Assembly: GCA_031255985.1 (NCBI GenBank) | Contig: JAIRRL010000186.1 | Location: forward strand, 1-7,311 | Length of the DNA stretch: 7,311 nucleotides | Direction: 5' to 3' | From: Gracilibacteraceae bacterium | GTDB lineage: Bacteria; Bacillota; Desulfitobacteriia; Desulfitobacteriales; Syntrophobotulaceae | Part shown: positions 1 through 5,123 of the stretch, piece by piece | Layout: every line of letters begins with the position of its first letter | Numbering within the stretch: position 1 is the stretch's first letter | Program-made: the position numbers and the translations under genes | Notes under the pieces: generated by a model | Databases searched by the model: none | Seen by the model: the letters and a program-made list of their open reading frames with translations, nothing else | What the model was told of the DNA's origin: nothing

Positions 1-1261
1 TTTTCAGCGCGGCGGAAAGCAAAGTCACGGAATCGATTTCTTCCAGCAACTCTTCCGCCAACGGCTGATAATCAAAATATTGTTTTGCCGCCACTGCCTC
101 AATCAGGCGGTCAGCCGTCAGACGCAGCTGCCCCTGCAGCGCGTCCGCGCTGGAAGGCAGCGACCGGCGCTTCATCCTTTTATTGGTAATAGTTTCGATC
201 AGGCGCAAATGCCCCATTTCCCGCGGGGTCACGAAAGTGATCGCCAGGCCGCTCTTGCCGGCGCGGCCGGTGCGCCCGATGCGATGGACGTAGCTTTCCG
301 GATCCTGGGGTACGTCAAAATTATAAACATGGGTGACGCCGCTGATATCCAACCCCCTGGCCGCCACGTCCGTCGCCACCAGGATATCGACAGTCCCGGC
401 GCGAAAACGGCGCATGACGCTGTCCCGCCGTGTTTGGGCCAGGTCGCCGTGGATGCCCTCCGCCGAATACCCGCGCTTGCTCAAGGCTTCATATAACTCA
501 TCCACGCGCCGTTTTGTGCGGCCGAAAACAATCGCCGCCTCCGGCGACTGGATGTCCAGCAACCGGCACAGGACGTCAAATTTGAGTTTTTCCGGCAATT
601 CGATATACTGCTGTTCCGTGTTCGGCACGGTGACTTCCTTGGGCTGGATGCCAATATACTGCGGCTCGCGCATAAAACGCCGGCTGAGTTCCTGCACGGC
701 GCGCGGCATGGTCGCGGAAAACAGCATCGTCTGCCGTTCTTTCGGCACTTCGCTCAGTATTGTCTCGATATCCTCCACGAACCCCATACTGAGCATTTCG
801 TCCGCTTCATCCAGAACTACGATTTCAACTCGCTGCAAGCGCAAAGTCTGCCGCCGCATATGATCCATAAGGCGTCCCGGCGTCCCGACCACGATCGGCG
901 GTTTGTTCCGCAGCGCCCGGATTTGGCGCTCGATATCCTGGCCGCCGTAAATCGGTAAAGCGCGAATCCGCTTATACTGGCCGATGCGGTTTAATTCCTC
1001 CGCCACCTGAATAGCCAGCTCGCGCGTGGGCGTCACGACCAGCGCCGCGACATAATCCGCAACCGGCCGCAGTTTTTCCGTGATCGGGATGCCAAAAGCG
1101 GCTGTTTTCCCCGTCCCGGTCTGAGCCTGGCCAATGAAATCCACGCCTTGCATGGCCAGCGGTATGGCGCGCGATTGGATGGGGGTCATTTCCTCGAAAC
1201 CCATCGCCGCTACTGCTCGCTCCACCGGGCTGCTCAATCCTAGTTCTGAAAAATTGGACAC
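1..1261 (-). CDS. cshA: CshA-type DEAD-box RNA helicase, C-terminus cut off by window edge
   Basis: ATP-dependent RNA helicase of the cytoplasm; in Bacillota, CshA-type enzymes act in RNA degradosome turnover, ribosome assembly and cold adaptation. 420 codons are visible and the frame is open to the left edge. The core motifs are all present: Q motif around residues 22-29 (GFEEMTPIQ), Walker A AQTGTGKT 46-53, PTREL 78-82, TPGR 127-130, DEAD 151-154, SAT 182-184, FGRTK 246-250, ATDVAARGLDI 296-306 and HRIGRTGR 326-333. From memory, stretches such as PIYGGQDI and VFGRTKRRVDEL match Bacillus CshA closely, which favours cshA over a generic deaD. About 80 residues after the helicase core are visible (dimerisation-type region); any basic C-terminal tail lies outside. 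The start is GTG, with GAGG 8 nt upstream (a further AAGGAG 13 nt upstream). It follows fprA by 63 bp on the same strand without a visible terminator, so co-transcription is plausible. Family is certain, the exact symbol less so. Confidence 0.95.
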   Translation of the reverse strand, partial: MSNFSELGLSSPVERAVAAMGFEEMTPIQSRAIPLAMQGVDFIGQAQTGTGKTAAFGIPITEKLRPVADYVAALVVTPTRELAIQVAEELNRIGQYKRIRALPIYGGQDIERQIRALRNKPPIVVGTPGRLMDHMRRQTLRLQRVEIVVLDEADEMLSMGFVEDIETILSEVPKERQTMLFSATMPRAVQELSRRFMREPQYIGIQPKEVTVPNTEQQYIELPEKLKFDVLCRLLDIQSPEAAIVFGRTKRRVDELYEALSKRGYSAEGIHGDLAQTRRDSVMRRFRAGTVDILVATDVAARGLDISGVTHVYNFDVPQDPESYVHRIGRTGRAGKSGLAITFVTPREMGHLRLIETITNKRMKRRSLPSSADALQGQLRLTADRLIEAVAAKQYFDYQPLAEELLEEIDSVTLLSAALK

Positions 1262-1324
1262 TAAACTTTCCTCGCTCCTTCTATCTTGTCTTAATCTCGT
1301 TTCTGTCTGGTTTAAATCTCGCTT

Positions 1325-2503
1325 CTAGCCGTCTAAACGCGCTCTTACGCCTTGGGCGACGTGTTCGCTCAAAGAGCGCAGCTGTTCCTCAGTGGGGACA
1401 TATTGAATCCGCACGCTGTCAAGCATTTCCACGCCGGCTTCGCGCATAATCCGTTCGACGATGCCCACGCTCTGCCCGCCCCAACCGTAAGAGCCAAAAG
1501 CGAAGCCGATCCGGTTTTTGGGGGCCAGTCCGGCCAAATACGTCAAAAACTGAGAAACGGTGGGCATAATACCGTTATTCAAGGTAGGGGAGCCGACGAA
1601 AACGAATTTGGAAATAAGCACCGCCGTCATGATATCCGATATATGCGTCGTTTTCAGATTGCACATTTTCGCCGGTACGCCGGCGTGTTCCAAAGCGTCG
1701 CCCACGCGCAGCGCCATCGTTTCCGTAGAGTGCCACATGGAGTCGTAAACCACGATCGCTCTGTTTTCCGGCTGGTCAGACGACCATTTATTGTACCAGT
1801 CCATAACGGTTTTTATGTCCCGGCGCCAGATCAGGCCATGACTGGGGGCGATGATTCTGATGTCCAGCCCGGCGGCGGCGGCCAGCGCCTTCTGCGTCTG
1901 CGCCCCGTAAGGCATGACTATATTGGCGTAATACTTGGCCGCCTCCTCTTCCACGATGCCCAGGGGGGCTTCGTCGGCAAAACGCTCCGCCGACGCCAGA
2001 TGCTCGCCGAAAGCGTCATTGGAGAATAAGATCTTTTCCTCCGGACAGTAGGTCAGCATATTGTCCGGCCAATGCACCATCGGGGCGTTGACAAAAGTAA
2101 AACTGCGCCGGCCCGTGTTTAACACGTCTCCGGTTTTGACGACCTGAAAATTCCAGTCTTTTTTGTAATGCAGGCGCAGGCCTTTTTCTCCCGCCGCCGA
2201 AGTATAAATGACCGCGCGCGGCAATTTCTCCATTAACAGGGGCAAGGCGCCGGAATGATCCATTTCAACGTGGTTGGAAATCAGAACGTCAATTTTGGCC
2301 GGGTCGATAATCTCAGAAATGCGCGCCGTCATCTCGTCATAGAACGACGCCTTTACGGTGTCAATTAACGTGATTTTATCATCAATAACCAAATAAGCGT
2401 TATACGTCGAACCCCGTAGCGTCGAATAACCGTGGAAGTTCCGTGTGTCCCAGTCTACCGCTCCAACCCACCAAATATTATCCGCCACTTTAACAGGTTT
2501 CAT
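1325..2503 (-). CDS. fprA: Flavodiiron protein (class A FprA/ROO type), O2 and/or NO reductase
   Basis: Soluble cytoplasmic enzyme that reduces O2 to water and/or NO to N2O, usually taking electrons from rubredoxin; a protective enzyme of anaerobes. The 392-residue length fits the two-domain class A form. The N-terminal metallo-beta-lactamase-like domain (about 1-245) carries the full set of diiron ligands: H78, E80 and D82 in NHVEMDHSG, H144 in MVHWPD, D163 in SNDAFGEH and H222 in SHGLIW. The flavodoxin-like domain (about 248-390) shows FMN-loop segments YDSMWHST 253-260, SPTLNNGIMP 305-314 and GSYGWGG 337-343. No rubredoxin or flavin-reductase domain is fused, so the electron donor is encoded elsewhere. 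The ATG start has a strong GGGGGAGG ribosome binding site 5 nt upstream, and a promoter lies at 2549-2576. It faces away from the thiamine-binding-protein gene and precedes cshA. Sequence alone does not settle O2 versus NO preference. Confidence 0.96.
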   Translation of the reverse strand: MKPVKVADNIWWVGAVDWDTRNFHGYSTLRGSTYNAYLVIDDKITLIDTVKASFYDEMTARISEIIDPAKIDVLISNHVEMDHSGALPLLMEKLPRAVIYTSAAGEKGLRLHYKKDWNFQVVKTGDVLNTGRRSFTFVNAPMVHWPDNMLTYCPEEKILFSNDAFGEHLASAERFADEAPLGIVEEEAAKYYANIVMPYGAQTQKALAAAAGLDIRIIAPSHGLIWRRDIKTVMDWYNKWSSDQPENRAIVVYDSMWHSTETMALRVGDALEHAGVPAKMCNLKTTHISDIMTAVLISKFVFVGSPTLNNGIMPTVSQFLTYLAGLAPKNRIGFAFGSYGWGGQSVGIVERIMREAGVEMLDSVRIQYVPTEEQLRSLSEHVAQGVRARLDG

Positions 2504-2548
2504 GCCGTCCTCCCCCTAACAACCGCGATTTGTAATGCTTCTCCCTCA

Positions 2549-2576
2549 ATTATATAGAGATTTCCTGATTCCACAA
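2549..2576 (-). promoter_or_regulatory. Predicted sigma-A promoter of fprA
   Basis: Read on the minus strand, TTGTGG (2576-2571) is followed after 16 bp by a perfect TATAAT (2554-2549). The -35 matches consensus only in TTG, so an activator could matter. A T-rich tract (about 2581-2600) lies just upstream of the -35 and could act as an UP-like element. Transcription would start near 2542, giving a leader of roughly 39 nt that contains the strong fprA ribosome binding site. This is prediction from sequence only. Confidence 0.6.
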
Positions 2577-2601
2577 GGGCAAATAAAAAAAAAGAAAAAG
2601 A

Positions 2602-2631
2602 AATATAATTCTGATTATTCAGAATTATATT
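2602..2631. promoter_or_regulatory. Perfect 13-bp inverted repeat between divergent promoters, candidate operator
   Basis: The arms AATATAATTCTGA (2602-2614) and TCAGAATTATATT (2619-2631) are exact reverse complements separated by TTAT. The centre lies about 75 bp upstream of the predicted fprA start and about 78 bp upstream of the predicted rightward start, so one bound dimer could serve both promoters. The inner core TCTGA-N4-TCAGA has the half-site spacing of FNR-family sites but not their usual bases; the outer TATAATT/AATTATA recalls Fur/PerR-like boxes. I cannot name the regulator. On the minus strand the hairpin is followed by a T-rich run, so a weak AT-rich terminator for leftward read-through is the main alternative. 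Confidence 0.55.
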
Positions 2632-2659
2632 GCAATGAGAAGGCCGCCAAGAGCGTGAG

Positions 2660-2688
2660 TTGACAAGCGGGGCTTTTAGAAGTATAAT
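2660..2688 (+). promoter_or_regulatory. Consensus sigma-A promoter for the thiamine-binding-protein gene cluster
   Basis: TTGACA (2660-2665) and TATAAT (2683-2688) both match consensus exactly and are 17 bp apart, the ideal spacing. Transcription should begin near 2695, leaving a leader of about 53 nt before the ATG at 2748. The leader is too short for a TPP riboswitch and I see no TPP-like core in it. As the strongest promoter visible, it probably drives 2748-3949 and possibly the glycosyltransferase gene. Confidence 0.85.
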
Positions 2689-2747
2689 GCTTTTATGTTC
2701 AAGGCTGGCGCTCGAACAGGCGCGCGGCCGATAGCGGAGGGAGTTAC

Positions 2748-3050
2748 ATGGCAATTGTCGCGGTGAATATAATACCTTTAGGCGTGGGTACAAGCGTGAG
2801 CCGGTACGTGGCGGCGGCGGAAAAAGCGATCCTCGGCCGGCCCGGCCTCAAGCGCGACCTCGGTCCGATGTTTACAACTTTGGAAGGCGAACTGGACGAG
2901 GCGCTGGCCGCTGTCCGCGATATGCAGGAGGCGGTTTTCGCCGAGGGAGCGGAACGGCTTGTTACCACCATAAAAATTGATGATCGCCGGGATAAAAAAT
3001 CCTCTATGGAGGACAAGCTGAACTCTGTCAACAGCAAACTGGAAACGTGA
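2748..3050 (+). CDS. MTH1187-family thiamine-binding-type protein (YqgV-like)
   Basis: Small cytoplasmic protein of 100 residues, the usual length for the MTH1187/YqgV family (Pfam Thiamine_BP), whose members have a ferredoxin-like fold and bind thiamine-type ligands in solved structures. Recognisable family segments are the N-terminal strand IIPLGVGTSVSRYVA (8-22), EGELDE (46-51) and the near-invariant TTIKIDDRRDK (73-83), followed by MEDK (87-90). The start is ATG with a GGAGG ribosome binding site 7 nt upstream and a consensus promoter at 2660-2688. Its stop overlaps the GTG of the next gene in a GTGA arrangement, so the two are probably translationally coupled. No thiamine biosynthesis or transport gene lies nearby, so the ligand in this organism is inferred from family knowledge only. 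Confidence 0.9.
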   Translation: MAIVAVNIIPLGVGTSVSRYVAAAEKAILGRPGLKRDLGPMFTTLEGELDEALAAVRDMQEAVFAEGAERLVTTIKIDDRRDKKSSMEDKLNSVNSKLET

Positions 3051-3949
3051 GCAATCCGGGGAGAGACGACGCGGAGGCCGCCGGCAGCGGCGCTTCCGGC
3101 AAGGATTCTGTTATGAAAAACAGATGGCGGTGGATCGCCGTATTAACGCTTCTGCTTCTGTCGCTTGGTTTTCAGATTTTCACCTGGCGTTCCGTTCAGG
3201 AAATCAAAAACGCCGCTCCGGCCCCGACTAACAGCTCTTTGCTGGAAAATCTGCAAACGGAACTGGCGGAAATGAATCAGACTTTAAACAGTCTGGCGCG
3301 GGAGCAGCGTTGGCTGCAGGATTGTGTTTTTCTGCTGGATAAAAACAATTCACGGCAGGAAAACATGGCGGTTCAGGTCAACGCGATTTTCAGCCGTATG
3401 GGCGAAGCGGAAACTCCGTTTATTCTTTACCGTCCCAAGGGAGAAGCCGAATGGACGGAAGAAGAACTGCGGCAGGAGAAGGCTTTGGAATACAGTACGC
3501 GCGTTTTGCTGTCGCCGTATTATGAGTATGAGTATATGATGACGGCGCGCGGGGCGATGGAAATATCAAGCGATACGGCGCTTATACCCTATAGCGTGTA
3601 CGGCTTGCCGCGCTGGAGTACGGATTTGAAGGTCTCGTTCGCCAGCGGCTCAAACGCGGTTGATTTTACGATCTTTGTCCTGATCAGTCAAAACATGCCG
3701 CTGCCGGAGATGCGGCCGGTCAGCGTCAGATTGCGTGTGGAAAGCGACGGTCTGGATCCGGAGTCGGTCGATTTTACCGAGGACCGCAACGCGGCCGGCG
3801 CCTGGAGCACCACTTGGACTTTGGCGGACGCTTCCGTTGTAAACGACATATCGGTTTTCATTGACGTAACATATGAAAACGGACTCACGCGCAGCGAGCC
3901 GTTTGAGCTGCTGAAAGACCGCGTGGGTTATGAAATAAGCCGCTCGTAA
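3047..3949 (+). CDS. Unrecognised membrane-anchored coiled-coil protein
   Basis: I do not recognise this 300-residue protein. It begins with a hydrophilic Gly/Ala/Ser-rich tail (1-22), then basic KNRWRW and one hydrophobic helix (about 29-47), typical of an uncleaved signal anchor leaving the C-terminus outside the membrane. Residues about 63-117 are polar, Leu/Glu/Gln-rich and look like coiled coil (LLENLQTELAEMNQTLNSL). The rest (about 120-300) is rich in alternating hydrophobic residues (LKVSF, VDFTIFVLI, VSVRLRV, ISVFIDVTY) and probably forms a beta-sandwich-type domain. Only one Cys is present (C93). The GTG start overlaps the previous stop by 4 nt but has no clear ribosome binding site. 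ATG at 3113 (residue 23) has AAGGA 7 nt upstream and is a real alternative start (278 residues). The upstream 22 codons have GC-rich third positions like the rest, so I keep the longer form. An envelope role is inferred from topology and the adjacent glycosyltransferase. Confidence 0.8.
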   Translation: MSNPGRDDAEAAGSGASGKDSVMKNRWRWIAVLTLLLLSLGFQIFTWRSVQEIKNAAPAPTNSSLLENLQTELAEMNQTLNSLAREQRWLQDCVFLLDKNNSRQENMAVQVNAIFSRMGEAETPFILYRPKGEAEWTEEELRQEKALEYSTRVLLSPYYEYEYMMTARGAMEISSDTALIPYSVYGLPRWSTDLKVSFASGSNAVDFTIFVLISQNMPLPEMRPVSVRLRVESDGLDPESVDFTEDRNAAGAWSTTWTLADASVVNDISVFIDVTYENGLTRSEPFELLKDRVGYEISRS

Positions 3950-3967
3950 GAAATAAGCCGCCCGGAA
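3932..3967 (+). repeat. 18-bp imperfect tandem duplication across the stop codon of the anchored-protein gene
   Basis: Units 3932-3949 and 3950-3967 agree at 16 of 18 positions; the first 12 bases, GAAATAAGCCGC, are identical. The first unit encodes the last five residues (EISRS) and the TAA stop. The second reads in the same frame as EISRPE, without a stop. Its second unit also supplies the left arm of the hairpin at 3958-3979. It looks like a local slippage duplication in which one copy carries the stop. Confidence 0.8.
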
Positions 3968-3979
3968 AAAGCCGGGCGG
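3958..3979 (+). other. GC-rich hairpin directly upstream of the glycosyltransferase ribosome binding site
   Basis: CCGCCCGG (3958-3965) pairs perfectly with CCGGGCGG (3972-3979) around a 6-nt AAAAAG loop. The stem ends right beside AAAGGA (3980-3985), the probable ribosome binding site of the gene at 3996. No U-run follows on the plus strand, so it is not a standard intrinsic terminator. It could protect the upstream mRNA end, cause partial attenuation or influence loading at the glycosyltransferase start. The structure is clear, the function is inference. Confidence 0.6.
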
Positions 3980-3995
3980 AAAGGACGGGGATATT

Positions 3996-5039
3996 ATGCC
4001 CGATGTCAGCGTGATTATGCCGGTGTGCGACACCCCCGGCGTTTTTCTTGACCGCGCCGCGCGGAGCGTACTCGCTCAAACTTTGGATGATTTAGAGCTA
4101 ATCCTCGTCAACGACGGCTCCGGGGATGAGACCTCCGCTCGCTGCGATTTTTGGGCCGCCCGCGACAGGCGCGTCCGGGTTCTGCACCGGGAACACGGCG
4201 GGCCGGGACTTGCCCGCAACGCCGGGATTGCCGCCGCCGCCGGGAAATATATCGGCTTTGCCGACAGCGACGATTACGCGCTGCCGGCGTTATACCGCGT
4301 CCTTTTTACCGCCGCGGCGCGGGAAAATCTGCCCGCGGTCAAATGCGGCGCTTTTGTTTTGCCGGCCGCTTCTTTTGTCCCGCCCGGCCCGCGCGACGAG
4401 GGGGAGACCCTTCGCCGCTGGCCGGAAGTGGGGCGGGCGCAGTACCGATATGCCAAGCAGGATATTTCCGGGCCGGAGATATTGCGGTATTTAAGCAATA
4501 ATTTGCTGGACAACTCGCTTTGGACTTTGCTGCTGCGGGCGGATGTCTGCGCCTCGCTTTCCTTTACCGCCCGCGAGCGGATGGAGGACAGTTATTATTT
4601 TATGGATCTGGCCCGGCGGCTGGAGATTTTGCGGCTGCTGCCCGAACGCCTGTATATATACCTCACGCGTCCGGACAGCGTATCCCAAACGGCGGGCGCC
4701 GCCCTGGCCCTGGAACGCGCCGCCCATGACGCGGAACTTTTTGACCGGGCGGCCGCTTGCCGGCAGACGGATACGATGACGAACGCTTTCAACCGCCTGT
4801 CGCGCACTCTGACTCAGTACGCCGACAGCGGCGGCCGGCCGGCGACGGAAGCCGAACTGCGGCTGTATATGGATATAATTTCCTTTTTCAGGCGGCATAT
4901 GGATTATTACCGGTCGTCTCATTCCGCTCACCGGGCGGACGACCCCTTTGACATAAAGTTTTTTTGTCTGGGGCCGGCGGACGAAGCGAGCGTCGTGCTG
5001 AATTTCGCCGCCGCGGCAAGCCTGGGCTTACTGGAATGA
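3996..5039 (+). CDS. Family 2 (GT-A fold) glycosyltransferase
   Basis: Transfers a sugar from a nucleotide-sugar donor to an unknown acceptor, typically in capsule, exopolysaccharide, wall glycan or glycoprotein synthesis at the cytoplasmic face of the membrane. The N-terminal GT2 domain covers about residues 3-210: first strand VSVIMPVCD (4-12), donor-binding NDGS (39-42), GPGLARNAGI (69-78), the metal-binding acidic motif DSDD (90-93, in GFADSDDY) and an acidic RMEDSYYF segment (195-202) where the catalytic base often lies. Residues about 210-347 are mostly helical and unassigned. There is no obvious transmembrane segment, so it is probably soluble or peripheral. The ATG start has AAAGGA 10 nt upstream and GGGG 5 nt upstream, behind a stable hairpin. 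It lies 46 bp after the membrane-anchored protein gene, possibly in one operon. No other polysaccharide gene is in the window, so donor and acceptor cannot be named. Confidence 0.9.
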   Translation: MPDVSVIMPVCDTPGVFLDRAARSVLAQTLDDLELILVNDGSGDETSARCDFWAARDRRVRVLHREHGGPGLARNAGIAAAAGKYIGFADSDDYALPALYRVLFTAAARENLPAVKCGAFVLPAASFVPPGPRDEGETLRRWPEVGRAQYRYAKQDISGPEILRYLSNNLLDNSLWTLLLRADVCASLSFTARERMEDSYYFMDLARRLEILRLLPERLYIYLTRPDSVSQTAGAALALERAAHDAELFDRAAACRQTDTMTNAFNRLSRTLTQYADSGGRPATEAELRLYMDIISFFRRHMDYYRSSHSAHRADDPFDIKFFCLGPADEASVVLNFAAAASLGLLE

Positions 5040-5044
5040 GCGTT

Positions 5045-5074
5045 TCCGCCCCATCGCGGCGGACTTGTCTTTTT
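5045..5074 (+). terminator. Weak candidate intrinsic terminator after the glycosyltransferase gene
   Basis: TCCGCC (5045-5050) pairs with GGCGGA (5058-5063) around a 7-nt loop. After CTTG comes a pyrimidine run TCTTTTT (5068-5074). The stem is short and the U-run starts 4 nt late, so termination may be partial. It overlaps the predicted cysS promoter, which would fit a boundary between two transcription units. Confidence 0.35.
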
Positions 5075-5093
5075 CCGCGCTTTCCGTTAAAAT
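5065..5093 (+). promoter_or_regulatory. Predicted sigma-A promoter of the cysS-mrnC-thyX operon
   Basis: TTGTCT (5065-5070) matches 4 of 6 bases of the -35 consensus, and TAAAAT (5088-5093) matches 5 of 6 of the -10, at the ideal 17-bp spacing. Transcription would start near 5100, leaving a leader of only about 24 nt containing GGGAGG at 5110-5115. There is no room for a T-box riboswitch, so cysS is not under tRNA-Cys-sensing leader control from this promoter. Confidence 0.6.
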
Positions 5094-5123
5094 ACAAAGA
5101 AGAAAAACTGGGAGGAAAACAGG

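Noticed and set aside
333..863. Plus-strand open frame of 176 codons opposite cshA
   Set aside because: It is antisense to the conserved helicase motifs, its Ser/Arg/Thr-rich translation resembles nothing, and it has no ribosome binding site I can support.
2695..2747. Possible TPP riboswitch ahead of the thiamine-binding-type gene
   Set aside because: The predicted leader is only about 53 nt, too short for a TPP aptamer, and I do not see the conserved aptamer core sequences.
2500..2793. Minus-strand open frame of 97 codons spanning the divergent promoter region
   Set aside because: It runs across both promoters, the inverted repeat and the poly-A tract, overlaps the ends of two well-supported genes, and encodes no recognisable domain.
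3958..3979. Intrinsic terminator after the anchored-protein gene
   Set aside because: The hairpin is strong, but no U-run follows on the plus strand; the next bases are a purine-rich ribosome binding site.
5040..5123. Possible T-box leader for cysS
   Set aside because: Only 84 bp separate the genes and the predicted leader is about 24 nt; no T-box sequence or large specifier stem could fit.
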